Below are positions 30,872-43,861 of a stretch of 64,000 nucleotides of DNA, piece after piece. The stretch covers positions 109,430 through 173,429 of the forward strand of contig WTPW01001105.1 in assembly GCA_009809945.1 (NCBI GenBank), in the 5' to 3' direction. Each line of letters opens with the position of its first letter. Position 1 is the stretch's first letter. A model generated the notes under the pieces. That model ran no database searches. It saw only the letters and a list, made by a program, of their open reading frames with translations, and was not told the DNA's origin. The DNA is from Gigaspora margarita. Taxonomy: Eukaryota; Glomeromycota; Glomeromycetes; Diversisporales; Gigasporaceae. A program made the translations under genes and the position numbers.

Positions 30872-33800
30872 TTATTTGTTACAGCTTCGAGCATTATGAC
30901 CGGACTTCCCACATGTATTATATACATACTTCCATTTAGTAGTATTTTCTTTCATGCCTTGAGATGTTTTAGCAAAAATACTACCGTCAATTTCATTAGA
31001 ATTGCTATTAAGAGCATTAAGAGGAGTTCTAACCGCAATATTTCTATCATAATTTGACTTCTCTTTACATGAATATAAATTTGGATCAATTGGATTTATT
31101 GTACTGTTTCTAGTGCTAATATGCTGTGATCCATTCTCTGTTGATGACTTGATACGTTTAGTTGGTTGATGTCCACGTAGCTTCTGCACTAAGGGATCCT
31201 TCAGAACAGTATGATACACCAAGTAGCAGATTATTAATTATAACAGTATAATGCTAAACGGCAATAAGCCCATATGAGTAAATTGGATCAAATAGTTAAA
31301 TTTATATTTACATACCAATATATACAAATCTTCATAGTTTTTATCATTTTCATTATTCAGGCTATTTTTCTTCCGATCAATAAAACCACTTATCATATCA
31401 ATTAACTCATCTTCGCAACCCATATCTAGAGCCAAATTAAGCGCTGCCTTCATTTTTCCAAAACCATAAGCATACTTGACCTTCTTTTGTATATGTTGTC
31501 TAGTTTCAGTTGTATATGCATATGGTGTTCTAAGTTGATTAAATATATGCAAATCAGAAACTATCGTGCTGTTATTATCAACTTGCTTAAGATGTGTTAC
31601 TATTTCTACAGTCTTATACAAATTTGGTTGAATTTCTTGATCATGAATGCTTTCTTTATACCATCGTTTGGCTATAAGCCCAATATTAAACTTCGCAACA
31701 TTCGAATTCATCAAAACATGAAAATAATGCGCACACACAAGTCCACGATGAATAATAGATAGACATGTGCATAAATGCCCACCATCAATTAATAAAATAA
31801 TGTAATGCTTATATGGTACTGTAAGTCCAAATAACTCCCATATCTCTACAATATCACGTGGCTGTATTCCATCCATAAGAGAATAAAGTATTGTTTGTGG
31901 TCTATCGAGACAATCCTCAAGAAAATTATTATTGCAATCAAGCTGAACAGAATTTTCTTCTATAGTGCTAACCATCTCTTTAGAAATTAACCCTGCACGA
32001 TATAGTAAAGATCCAAGTATCTGCTGACGCTGAACAGATAGAATATGAAGGAGTAAATATTCTTTAAGTAACTCAAGTATCTTAGGAAATATGGGCTCAA
32101 TAATAGAAGGCGCTTGATTAACTGGAAGGCTTTGAAGATATGAATTATGCCGAGCCTATTTCGATTCATTTTCTAATAAACTTTGTATGATGTTATGCAA
32201 ATTACATAGTGATGATAAATAGCCTATACCCTCTTTAATTATTCTATTCATTATTTTGACCCTTTGGGTACTTTGGATCCCAGCTGTGAAAACTTTAACC
32301 TGAAAGCATTTTGCCCATGCTTTATAGCAATTTTGCAAAGCATTATTAAGATAATTGCATGCTTGAGGGTACTTTTTCAATAAACGTGTCCATCAATAGT
32401 GAAAATCGTTTTCAAATAAGCTGTTCCGGGTATGAAAAAATTCTTTATAGAATGTATCATAATGTTGGCCTAGTTTACTTCATGAATTCTTACATAAATT
32501 CTCTTTTATATGAAAAATGCAAAGAAAATGTTGAGCAGTAGGAATTTTTAATGCTATAGCGTTCATTAAAGCAGGGTCTGCGTCAGAAAATATACAAACA
32601 GGCGAAACATTATTTGTCGCTTGAAGAATACAATCAAAAAACCATTCATAACTTTCGCTTGTCTCATCATCTGATAAACATTGGGCAACAAGTTGACTTT
32701 TCATATTATTATTAATAGCTACAAGAAGAGTCAAGTACATATTAAACCAGTTCGTTTGGCTAGTGTTATCTGTTTGTACTANATCATTATATCGTAAAAG
32801 ANATCNTTGTTGACTAGGCGACATNCAAAACAATCCTGTAAGTCTATTATCAAAAGGATCGAGTCTTGTTTTAATTATCCAACCTGTCTCCTGGTCTTGT
32901 AAATCAAGCAACTTATTGATCATATTTTGTGCATCTCCTTGACGCTTAATCAATAGCGCTCTAAAACTGTAAACAGCATTGTAAATATCTCTCTTATGAA
33001 TTAACTNGTTTTGAAAACTTTCAACTATTAAAGGGTATATCTGTTTTGATCCCAAGTTTCCTTTTGTTACATAAAACTTAATCTGCTCNATTATATTATT
33101 TGACANTCTANGATATTTGGGTGCATATAAAGCCATATCAGATATCATGGAATGATTGTGCATCCCAATAATACTTGTAATACCCACTCTTGATGTAGCT
33201 TTAGGTTGGGTCAAATTTATGTGCTACGGGCACTCAATTTTCCTAGATGGGCGATAACGCTGTTGAGTTAGATCAATTACTTGATTAGAAATAGCTTTCC
33301 CAGAAAAACTACATTCAATAGAGCTTGGACTCGTCAACCGCATATCTGGATATGCACACAGATAACCGTGCATTCGGATGCTATAAATGTCTCACGGATA
33401 ACAACCCTTATCCACCAGTTTCCAAAAGGATAACCTAACAAGTATCTGCAGATATCTGCGGGTATTCACGGGTACCCGTGGGTAGATACGTACTATTGAT
33501 TTCACGAGAATAAAGAGTAAATCTTTGGTCATCTGGAGGCCCTTTGGGCCTCCAGCAGGCCAAAGATCTACTGGGTTATTTCCCGTAGCGGCGAAATAAG
33601 GGTATTATTTCTTCGTTTTATATGATGTCATGACTGGAATCACTACTTTGATCAATAAAAAAATTGAGTTTCTAGCAATGCTTTTTATTTCCCCGGAAGT
33701 CCAGGAAAATAACAAGCAAATAACAAGTATTGCTTGATACTAGATTTTTTACTGATTAAAGTAGTGATTATAAGTGTAAACCCCATCATGCGATCATATA

Positions 33801-35095
33801 GAAGCATAGAATAATTTATTTTTTCTGATCTAATACCGTGACTAATTTTCGTATACTATCCAACCAATTTACAAAAAATTTAGTNTCAATAATAACATAA
33901 AACGATTTCAATCAATACAATAATACTTATATACATTGATTAATTAATCCTTTATGCAATCTGTATCCTTATTTCACTGCCTATTTTTGAATCGTTGTGT
34001 CTAGATCATCTATCAGATACTAACAGTTTATTTATTTTAATAATGCAAAGCTTTGTAGTGATTATTAACAGATGAATAAATTAAAATCAGCGGCAAATGT
34101 ATATAATACTATAGGGCTTTAGTGCATCTTTGGTATAGTATTTTCATCAAATAAATCTCATGCTGATTAGCATAAACATGGTATAGTTAAATTAATTAAA
34201 TAGCATAATTAATAATATTTGTTATATCTATAATTTTGTATTTTATATACCTATTTTGTCATCATGATACCCGAAGTTAACCGGTTTATCCAGATATTCG
34301 TGAACTATCTGGTTATCCGTAAGGGTTATCCGGTCTTTAATAGGATTTATCCAGTTATCTGCAAATTAAATGTTAGCAGTTATCCAGATTCAACTTTTGT
34401 AAAAAGGATACCCCAAAACAGATAAACAGATATCTGGGTCCAAGCTCTAACATTCAAATGTTCGTCGACGAACTATTCCATCCTTATTAATTTCAACTCA
34501 TTTACGACGTATGGAAAATCCAGCAGATTTTGCATATTGATTAAGTTGTATCTCAGCTACTTCCTATGAAATAAATGTGTCACCAACTTTAATATGAGCA
34601 GTATTTTCTAATTCTGAACTTTCTTGAGAAAGTTCTTTGTCTATACTTTCTTGAACCTCTACGTCCATATAATTTTAAGGTTCTTATATCTATACCTTCA
34701 TGAGAAGGTCCCATATAATAATTTTGACTAAAGGTTGATTCCTTAAAATTATCATTACATTCTACCATATCAGTTTCATTAGGAAACAATGTTAAAGCAG
34801 TTTTAAATCTTTCCATGAGGTTATCATTATTATCGTTGCTAAGAAAAAAGAGTAGATCTGCTTGACGCTTTTTAAAGTTATCGCTACATTCTATCATAGG
34901 TAAGACATTTTAAAAATTTTCTGTAAGGTTATCATCATTAATATCGTTAAGAAAAAAAGGTAGACCAGGTTGAAATTCCTTAAAGCTGTCACTATATGTT
35001 ATAGGTAAGACAGTTTGGAAATTTTCCATAAGGTTATCATCAGTAATGTCACTAAGAAAAAAAGATCGATCAGCTTGATGTTCATCATCAAAAAA
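30872..35095 (-). pseudogene. FAR1/FHY3-like MULE transposase with SWIM zinc finger, decayed
   Basis: Order on the minus strand: an N-terminal region with about three 117-nt repeats (35095-34700). Then a FAR1 DNA-binding domain (A-E-I-Q-L-N-Q-Y-A-K-S-A-G-F-S near 34530, I-E-C-P ... H-I-N near 33220). Then a MULE core (33214-32480, with F-S-D-A-D-P-A-L and F-L-C-I-F-H-I). S-T-Q-R-V-K lies at ~32250, where the family has Glu and this copy has Lys. The SWIM finger CTC...CAH is at ~31750, and a zinc knuckle lacking its first Cys (Y-N-T-C-G-K-S-G-H) at ~30890. An intron (GTATGT...AG, 31315-31199) is likely. Stops at 34564 (TAG), 34498 (TGA), 33224 (TAG), 32480 (TGA), 32393 (TGA) and 32156 (TAG), plus an upstream frameshift. 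Single N bases (32782-33112) hint at merged copies. Confidence 0.8.
33319..34449. mobile_element. hAT-type MITE inserted in the FAR1 coding region, perfect 8-bp duplication
   Basis: TIR TAGAGCTTGGACTC and complement GGGTCCAAGCTCTA, flanked by ACATTCAA (33311-33318, 34450-34457). Subterminal GGATAACC/GGTTATCC/AGATATCTG words. One duplication copy restores the FAR1 frame. The terminal and internal sequence matches the element starting at 62738, which carries a hAT transposase end, so this is its non-autonomous derivative. Confidence 0.85.
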
Positions 35096-35639
35096 ATCTA
35101 AATAAATTCAGAGCCAAGATAAGTAAAATAATTAAGAACCATGAAAAGAACAACTATACTACTTACTTTCTATTATCGTTAATATAGATTTCAAAGTGAA
35201 TTAGAAGGATATGAACGTATTACGCAAAAAAAAGTGAACATAAGTGTGAATGTAAATAAGAATATAAGTACTAAAGTATGAGTGTAAGTATAAAAAGCCA
35301 CTTGCCATTGAATTCATGTAAACAAAGCACGGAGTTTCAATTATCTCAATAAAATGATCGTTATAAAATCACGTGAGCAAGTATATATCGATTTGCTTCA
35401 TAAAAATTAGAAACGCAACAACCAGTTTGTAACAATATTAGATATGAATATATAAATGCATATTGGTTCGCCCTATTAAGTCTTCGCCAATAAATCGAAT
35501 TTAAGTTAGCAAAGAGAAATTATTTATACACAATACTGCAATAAACTAAACTTATTATACGCTAAAAAATTATTTACACAATAGATTATATACATACATA
35601 TATATTTATTTTGTACTATGGTGATGATCACCACCGGTT

Positions 35640-36301
35640 ATTGCTAGTAATATTCATATAAATAATATAAATATGTATATATGTGTTCGTATATATGTAC
35701 ATCGACAATTATTTTAGACCAAGTTACAATTTACCATTAGTTAGATAAACTCAGTGAATTAACTATCAATGTGCAAAGCCAATAAAAGTAAAGATGAGCA
35801 ATACAATATACTATTAAAATTTAAAAATTTGCTATGTTGAATGGCATGATTCTAATACCATTCAAACTGCTATTTGAACTACTATTTAACACTATCACAT
35901 AATTTTATGGACCTAATAGTATTAACAAATGGTAGCTTGAGTAGCATTCAAATCATGCCACTCAATATAGTGAATTTTACTAGTGATAAATTATGTAAGC
36001 AATAGGAATTTTGCTTATTGACAAATGATTTTACTAATCATGATTTAATTTGAAATTCTGCTAATTAAAAGTTTTTTTTTCAAGCATTAGTTTTATTATT
36101 TACTATATTCATAAAACATTAATGTAATGTTAAGTAAATAATATATATAGTAAGTATTACAGTATGTAATACATAAAAAATTGCCTATCTCTAAATACAA
36201 GCAATCCAAATTTTAATTTATATATATATATTTTTTAAAGTTTAGAGGCCATGTGCTATGGCCAAGATTTTATTATAAGTTATAATGACATAATATTTGT
36301 T
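35640..36301. other. AT-rich spacer, no gene
   Basis: Contains ATTCAAACTGCTATTTGAAC-type short inverted words near 35855-35885. Nothing else recognised. Confidence 0.4.
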
Positions 36302-36430
36302 ATATAAATGAGAATACAACTAGCCACATATGTACTTTTGGTGTCTAATTTAAATAGTCCACCCGAAGGTTCTACACTAGCTGCCATACCTACAACCCAA
36401 CTATGGAAATTGTCTATTTAAACCTTTAAT
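36302..36430 (-). repeat. SINE 3'-module fragment
   Basis: GAATACAACTAGCCACAT through CTATTTAAACC matches the 3' end of 16734-17499 in reverse, next to a (TA)n run at 36430-36450. Confidence 0.6.
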
Positions 36431-36653
36431 TTATATATATATATATATATTTAAATTATTTTACCATACTATCTTTTCATTCATTTACTTACTATTTTGC
36501 ATTTCTAATAACGCATAGATAGACAGAATTAGCTTGTGTTTTTAGCAATGATCCAATTATAGTCTGGAAGTTTCACTCTGTATTCTACTCTCATTAGAAT
36601 TGGTACTTGCTTGTTTGCTATGGCCAAACCAAGAGGTATCCTTGCCTTGTTAT

Positions 36654-37553
36654 TAGGGTTCTCAATGGGCTGGGTCGGGCCGGGTTTATCCAAACCCAAG
36701 CCCGGCCCATTGAATTATAAACCCAACCCAAGCTCGGCCCAATTCATCACGGGTTTGAAATAGATGTGTATAAGAGACCAACCCAAGCCCAGCCCAACCC
36801 AAACCTGCCCAACTCAAGCCCGGCTCGGCCCAACTCAAGTCCAGTTCAATCCAAGTCTGTCTAACCCAAGCCGGCCAATTCATAATTTGCAAATAGTATT
36901 ATAGTCAACTAATTAATTAATTAGTTAGTTAATTAATTGATTAAATGACTAATTAAATTAGTTAGTATATCAAAATGGCTTAGATATAATTGCATAGCTA
37001 CTATGAAACAACTAGTTAATGATATCAACTAATTGACCAACTAATTGATTAATTAATTAATTGATTAATTATTGCCAATTGATTAATTGTCTAATAAAAT
37101 TATTATTGATTAGTTGGCAACTTAGCAACTAAATCAATTTTCAATTTGGAACACTAAGATAATTATATTCTATAGATAACTTAATCATTAAAATGTTAAA
37201 TAACATATTCTTGAATCTATTATGCTATATTATACTAAAATTACAAACCTTACCAAATTAACTAGGATCAATTTTTAATCAATAGGAGCTATATATTTTT
37301 AATGGGTATTACTGGGTTTTATCGGGCCTCTTTATAATACCCGGGCCCGGCCCATTATTTTACAAGCCCAACCCAAGCCCGGCCCAATTAATTACGGGCT
37401 TAAAAATTTGGGCCCAGTCTCGGCCCATTATTTTTCAAGCCCAACCCAAGCCCGGCCCAATTAATCACGGGCCTAAAATTTGGGCCCAGGCCCAGGCCAG
37501 GCCCGGCCCAACCCACAAATTGTCGGGTTTGGCCCGGCCCATTGCAAACCCTA
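36654..37553. mobile_element. hAT-type MITE rich in GGGCCGGGC words, perfect 8-bp duplication
   Basis: TIR TAGGGTTCTCAATGGGC and complement of TAGGGTTTGCAATGGGC, flanked by CTTGTTAT (36646-36653, 37554-37561). Dense GGCCCAACCCAAGCCCGG words fill 36665-36880 and 37320-37545. The centre is AT-rich with TAATTAATTAG palindromes. The apparent Trp-rich open frame at its left end is a by-product. Confidence 0.9.
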
Positions 37554-37561
37554 CTTGTTAT

Positions 37562-39600
37562 CTTGGGAGATAGTTAAAATACTTTGAGGTTCTAATAATG
37601 ATACTATTTCTTTAATGTTTTTAACTAAAAAGCACAGAAATATGTATCCTTATGCCCCTTTTTCTTGTAGTGTTTTTCGATCTTAGAAATTTAACAGATA
37701 CAGTTTTGGCATGCTGCTTTTTTTCTTCAATATTAAACTATTTTGGAAAGAGTCTGAGATAGGTAGCCAAACATGATATCTTGTAATTCATTTGTTCCAA
37801 TATAGCATGAAATTGATCCAAAGTCTTAACAAGCCATATTATTTCTGAACATCTTTGTTTATCTGTCTATTTATTTGAAATAACAAGACATAAAATAGTT
37901 TTTAGCAAACCTTCTTTTAAATATGGGCAACCAACTGGCTTAATGAGTTGCGTGTTAATATCTGCTACCTTCAATTGATCTTTAACTTGCTGAAGTTTCT
38001 GCCTTTTTCAGTCCCTATAGTTTTGCTAAATATTCTTTTGACTTTCAAGTTTTAATAGAGCTTTCAATAATACTAAAATTTTATTTTGAACCACTTTTTT
38101 TCTATTACTTTTAGCGTCTGTTATCATACCTAGAGATAGTAAAAAAAATAAGGTTTAAGTGATAAATCGCAAATAAAGGATAAAAAATGATGATTATTTT
38201 ATAATAAATTATAGCAGACATTTAATAGTAAGTTTCTATGAGGCTTTTCTATATATAAAAGTATTTTTTTTACTAAACAATCCTTTTATAATTTCTAATT
38301 AAACTTTGCAGATCCAACTTTTCTGATTCTGATGATAGTTAAACCATTTAAATTGCGTTGGTATATGATATAATATGAGTATTTATTGATTGTTTACTAT
38401 GGGTTTTTTATTATAATCAGAAATATATAGCATTTCACTTCTATATAAGGCAATAGTAAAACTCAGCTGATTTTTACTATGAAATTTTGTCACTTTAACT
38501 GCAAATTACTATTTAAAATTTTTTCACTAATTTAAAAGACAATACCAGAGTGGCCTCAAAAAGTTCAGGTATGTTACTGCTATAGCATTTAGTGACCCGA
38601 GTAAAAAGTTTAAGTATTAGAGAAATGATATTTTGCTAATAAAATGAACTTTCAGAATAATAATTTATATAGCCCTAAAAGATTACTTTTTTAGTGAGAA
38701 TTACATACTGTAGCAGTGCATACCCGAACTTAATAGGAACAGCCATAGTATCGTCAATTTAAAACAGGTGATGATTAATTTTAAAATAGTAAATTTGAGT
38801 TTAAGTGCAGAAGTTATACTTGCTAGTAAAACATGGTCAAATCCCAAATTCAAAAAAAACAATTGTTATTTGTAAAAGATTAAATCAAAAAAGTAGCCTT
38901 AAAATTTTGCAAATATATTATCTATAACAATAAGAATATTTACTATTTGTTTAAACAAAGATTATTAATAAAGTTTTTGAGAAATAAATTTGGAATATAT
39001 TTGGGATTTGGGCATGAACAAATCCCAAACTATAGTAATTTGGGATTTTGCCAACATGTATAGAAGAAGTATTAAATAATTAATTGCAATTAAATTATAC
39101 TACAATCATTAAAGTTAGCAATTGAAAAAATTAATTGCAAAGATTTGGCAAATTTTTGCATTTGTTGTTTTTATATATGATGAGGTTATTTATTTAAGAT
39201 AGTAAATATATGGCCAGTCAAAAGTAGAAACCAAGGAAATTGGATGATCACGAGTTTTGAGATAATTGGCAAAACATATTTTGTTATACAAAAACAAAAC
39301 AAACCTAAAAATAACAATTTCAGATTATAAACCTGTTTGTTATTCAACTGATTGGCTAATTTTTATAGATCTACTAATGAAAATTGTATAATGTTAGACA
39401 TTGATCTATTTTTAGATTTTGCCATTTTACCATTTAAAAGTTTTTAAACGATTATAACTTCAAAATTTACTAATTAATTATATTTTCATTATTAAATAAA
39501 AAAGATTTAGCTTTAAAAAATATATCTAATTAATCTAAAAGCTCATTTTTTAAAAAAAGGTCAAATTCCTTGGTTTCTACTTTTGACCGTCCATATTGTG
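37562..39600. other. AT-rich DNA with no recognised gene
   Basis: Possible old coding traces on the minus strand near 37680-38150 are too broken to name. No clear repeat boundary apart from short CCAAGGAATT...AATTCCTTGG inverted words near 39230 and 39565, which may bound a small element (about 39200-39595, ends GGCCAGTCAAAAGTAGAAAC / GTTTCTACTTTTGACCGTCC). Confidence 0.45.
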
Positions 39601-39999
39601 CTCTACAATTAGTGATGGGACTACAGGGCTTGAAATTATAGCGCTTTGCAAAAAAAAGTATAGTCCTGTGATTTCACAGTGATTATATGGCAAAATTTCT
39701 GAGATTTTAATTTCCTATTGATTATAATTTTTAATCAATAACGTATCTGAAATCTTTGAAATTCTGCAGAGGTTACACATTTTTGCAATATTATGAATTT
39801 AATTCTTAATAAATTATTAAATGCGACAATTAAGTATCACCTATTTCTAACTCTGTAATTCCACAATCAATTATTCAGTAGGTCTGCTAATCAGAATCAT
39901 CATCTTTTTTTAACATATAAAATAATTTTACTATCCTTAATTATATCTTTATCTTCTAGATTTTGAAGTTGTGATAATTCCCAATTTAATCAAATGAGT

Positions 40000-40900
40000 T
40001 CTTTTTTTAACTTGGTTTGAGCTGGTGTTTCTTGACTTTTAGACATTGTATTTTCAGTAGTGTTTTCAGTAATATCTTCGGTGTATCTTTGGCAATGGTA
40101 GTAGAAGAAGCTTGTGCTTGTTTTTTCATATACTTTAATGCATTATGTTCTTGATTTACAAGTAATCTTAATGAAAAAGAGTCACCTTTCTATTTTTTTC
40201 ATCACCTTCAAGCTTTAGTAACTCGATTTTTTCTCTAGCAAATCTTTAGCCTGTGTCATTAGAGATGCACTAGTCCTGAAAAAGACTGGTCCAGGGCCGG
40301 TCTTTTCAACAGTCTCACGGTCTTATCGGTCCCAGTTTGGAACTGGTCCTGGACCGGTTCTTGTAAACAAACTGTGATATTCATATCATCCAATTCAATT
40401 GCTTGATCAGGTGTAACACAGATCATGTGATGTTTGTTTACATCTAACAATAAGTAATTACGTCATTTATGACCAATAAGATTTATTCATTAAGAACCAT
40501 TTTGGGACCGCGAACAGACCGGGACCAGGACCGAAAATACTATGATAATGGTCTACTAGGACTGGGACTGACCGAACTGGACTGGTGCATCCCTATGTGT
40601 CATTAATCACCTGATTATTTTTATTAGAGGCCTACTCTCTCTCTACCCTCTTTAATATAAATTTGGTCATGTTTCTATATATAATTTTACCATTTTTTAC
40701 CCCTTTCCCTCCCTGAAAAATCACCTGATTTTTGTCACTCCCTTTATTACCTTTTAACTCATTCCACAGGTCCTGTGCTTTTTGAATAGCAATATCTCTT
40801 TTTTTTGTTAGATTTACTTCTTGGTAAACTGTTAGCAATGAAGTATATGCTTTTAGATACAATGTTTTATTTTCAAAAGCACTTATAGTATTACATTGCT
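40000..40900 (-). pseudogene. Broken minus-strand gene interrupted by a hAT MITE
   Basis: Open segment 40632-40862 (Y-L-K-A-Y-T-S-L-L-T-V-Y-Q-E-V, A-Q-D-L-W-N-E-L-K-G) continues after the MITE as K-I-E-L-L-K-L-E-G-D-E-K-N at ~40190-40240, then has many stops. Helical, Lys/Glu-rich. I do not recognise the family with confidence; phrases like these are common in multicopy genes of this kind of fungus. Confidence 0.35.
40260..40595. mobile_element. hAT-type MITE of the GGACCGGTC family, perfect 8-bp duplication
   Basis: TIR TAGAGATGCACTAGTCC and complement of TAGGGATGCACCAGTCC, flanked by TGTGTCAT (40252-40259, 40596-40603). Words GGACCGG/CCGGTCC on both sides. 336 bp, no ORF. Confidence 0.9.
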
Positions 40901-41219
40901 CTTGATATTTTAAGGATAAATAGTGCTAATTAGATATAAGGTATGCTTATTTTTAATACAATCTCTTTAATTCAAAACATAGATTTAGCAAATTGAGTTT
41001 TTACTTTTTTTTTTTATATAAATTTTATTTTTTTCAAATAAAACAAATTATTATTAGTATACTAATTACCGAATTTAAAAATACTAGACCCTTGGTATAC
41101 CATGGAATAGTTTTCTAATTTGCTGATTAGATATATACTTTTTTCTAAAATAGTACTTTTTAGGATTGGCAAAACAAAATAATATTTAAGACCTGCATAG
41201 CAATAAAAAAAAAAGAACA

Positions 41220-42100
41220 ATATTAAGTCAATTCACTATAATTTTTTACTGCTAACCTTAATAAATTAAGTACAGATTTTGAACAATTGGATGTCTTACT
41301 CCTTATCTTTTGTAAGAGAATTGGTGTTGTTGTATCTGAATTACTTTGGTCATCCTCCGGGCAGTGTTGTACATTTTGGCTGTCCACAGCCTTTTTTGGC
41401 TTGTCCATGTTCAAAATTGTCCAAACGTCCAAGATAGTCCAAAGCTTGTCCAGGCTTTAATAATTAATAAATCTATCTAAAAAATATATAACTATATATT
41501 TTTTTAGGTGCTGAACACATTCCAGTTAAAATTAAAATAGGGTATCTTAATAAAATTTTAAGGGTAGGGTGAATGTAGATCATTTATCATATGATTTAAG
41601 TGGTACAATGAGATTTATATAGAAAATAAAAATGTGCTACAAATAAAACTTTTTACGGTTGTTATTAATTTAGCCAAAAATTTTATAATATGTAGTACAA
41701 AATACTCTTTTTATAATAGTATAATTTTAATAAATATAGTATTTGAAAAAATTATACTTCTATATGTCGTAAAGTTTTTCTAAGTTGGCTCAAATTTTTC
41801 TAAGTTACACAAAAATGATTAATTCTGATTGGTTGAATCTATGTTGTTTACAATCGTGATTGGTTGATCACCTGATTTCATATGATCACAACATGATCAC
41901 TATTAAAAATGATCTACGTTCACCCTACCTTTAAGTAATTTTATTTTATTTAATTGTCCAAAATTGTCCAAAATTGTCCAAGTCATTGTCCAAAGCTATC
42001 CTGTGACAATACTGCCTTCGGGTATTCTGTTATTATTTTTGTCTCTTCCTCTCTGCTTCCTCACAAATCATATTATCAATATGGATTAAATACTTCAGTT
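41220..42100 (-). pseudogene. Broken minus-strand coding segment interrupted by a hAT MITE
   Basis: G-Q-F-I-I-E-E-E-T-E-V-F-N-P-Y upstream of the MITE (~42060-42120) and E-Y-P-K-D-D-Q-S-N-S-D-T-T-T-P-I-L-L across the insertion point join in frame when one duplication copy is removed. Stops upstream show decay. Product unknown. Confidence 0.35.
41362..42014. mobile_element. hAT-type MITE of the TTGTCCA family
   Basis: TIR CAGTGTTGTACA and complement of CAGTATTGTCAC, flanked by CCTCCGGG / CCTTCGGG (7 of 8). Words AAAATTGTCCAAAGC at both ends. A shorter relative with near-identical ends is at 62089-62366. Confidence 0.8.
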
Positions 42101-43568
42101 TCTTCTTCAATAATAAACTGACCCTTTTTGGCATGGTTTTCCTTTAAATAATTTACTGTTTTCACATTATTTGGTTATTAGCAAAAATAATAAGCAAGTC
42201 AATATTTCATTTTTGCTCTCATACTTTGGCATCCGATTTTAGATAAAATAAGATATATTTATTTCAAAACAAATAACATTAAATATATTACATATATCAA
42301 GGGCTTCACACAATTCAAAAAGTGGAATTAATATATAAAAATTTTCATTTCAGAAATATAGTCAATAAAATATGATTAGTTCCCATATTACCAATTTTGG
42401 ATTATGTAAACCAGTATCTTAAAACTCAAGTTCTAAAGAGATTTTTGGTATTCTGCATATATTGCTCCTAAGGTTTTGTATAAAAACAAATATATACAAA
42501 AATCAAATAATATACAAATTCTATTTTTTTGTAATTTTTTATTGGCTATGCCAATTTAAGAATGTATAATCGAATAGCTAGAATTTAATCCTTATATATT
42601 TTATTAATTATTACATATTATTAAGTAATTTAAGAGCCTTCAATTACAAATAAATAGCTAAAATTATTATAAATTTGTAATTATGCCTTAAAACTCAGAA
42701 TATACAATATTTGCATACATATCAATATATATATTTATATATAATTTTGTTTTTTTGGATTAAATAAAAAGATTGATTGTTTGAACATAATAACATATTT
42801 ATATACAATGTCAAATTGGCTTTTACGTGTAACAAAATGTAACAAATAAACATACAACATATTCAGTATTATATTGTTTAAGAAAAAGTGCTCAAATGAA
42901 ACAAATATAAATTAAGGCACAAAATTTCAGTATGTCATAAGTTTAATATAAAGTATAAAAAAAAATTTAAAGTGAATATATGATTTTATCAACAAAAGAT
43001 AAACTTAAAACTATTGTAAAAACTATTATAGAAAGTGAATTAAAAGAGGAATTAAGAAGATTAGAAACAAATTAAAAAATGGATTAAATTATGAATTAAT
43101 TAAGCTACAATTTGATGGCTTTGGTAGCATACGAACATCAGCTATTACACTACAAAAAGCTCTATATAAAAAATAATTTGAGCGAAGGCTTAGTATAAAA
43201 AATAATTTAAACAGAGGCTCAGTATAAAAATTATTTAACAAAACTACAGTAAGTTATATAAATTATATAAGCAAAAGTTTTGTTATTTATGCTATATGAT
43301 TTTAAATTAATGTGCATATAATCTTAAAATTTTATAGCATGTGCTAATATTTAAATTGAATGGGTTAGCTACCTGCATATTAATTGCATTATTATTTTGT
43401 TGACCCTCTAATATATTAAAAAATCTGTTATGTATTATTAAACCTCTCTTGTATAACATTATTTATGGATGCCCCATTATAGTAATTAGATATCATAGTG
43501 ATGATTCTAATTTATGAAAAAAATAAGAATAAATTTGTATAATGATAAGTTATTAATAATATAGTTTT
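42100..43568. other. AT-rich DNA, no recognised gene
   Basis: A short Lys/Glu-rich coding-like phrase near 42978-43080 (K-T-I-I-E-S-E-L-K-E-E-L-R-R-L-E) lacks continuity. Confidence 0.4.
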
Positions 43569-43583
43569 AGAAGGGTTTTGTTT

Positions 43584-43846
43584 TGGTTTCCTCTAGCCTT
43601 CTTAAACTAGAAATCTAATCTTTTAGTTTAAAATAGAAAAGTATGAGGTGAAATGTCACATTTTTTTTCTGTAGCAGTTTAATGGTTAGCCCTGACTGCA
43701 AGTGATAGGCTTGCCCTATTGCATAGATTAGTAGATGATTAGTTAGGAATTTTAAATATAGTATTTCTTTATATATCATCCTGATATAATTGTAACTTAC
43801 TATCCTATTCCTGTACTTGACATTAACAAATAAAAAATAAAAAAAA
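43584..43846 (+). mobile_element. Short retroposed SINE-related copy with 15-bp target duplication
   Basis: AGAAGGGTTTTGTTT at 43569-43583 and 43847-43861. Ends in an A-rich tail (AAATAAAAAATAAAAAAAA). The phrase TTAATGGTTAGCCCTGACTG also occurs, reversed, in the SINE copy at 13740-13770. Confidence 0.8.
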
Positions 43847-43861
43847 AGAAGGGTTTTGTTT

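Larger units (their letters stand above)
30261..35639 (-). mobile_element. MULE (Mutator-like) transposon with FAR1/SWIM transposase relic
   Basis: TIRs of about 37 bp: AACTGGCGGTGATTATCACC... at 30261-30297 and its near-complement at 35603-35639. Encloses one minus-strand transposase pseudogene, a short telomere-like tract and a later hAT MITE. No target duplication is visible, so the insertion is old or the ends have drifted. Confidence 0.7.

Noticed and set aside
22417..35639. UGA-as-Trp reading for the Tc1/mariner and MULE transposases
   Set aside because: These relics also contain TAG stops and a frameshift, so mutational decay explains them; only the 272-7773 element has exclusively TGA.
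36686..36892. Trp/Gly-rich open frame
   Set aside because: Translation of GGGCCGGGC subterminal repeats of a hAT MITE.
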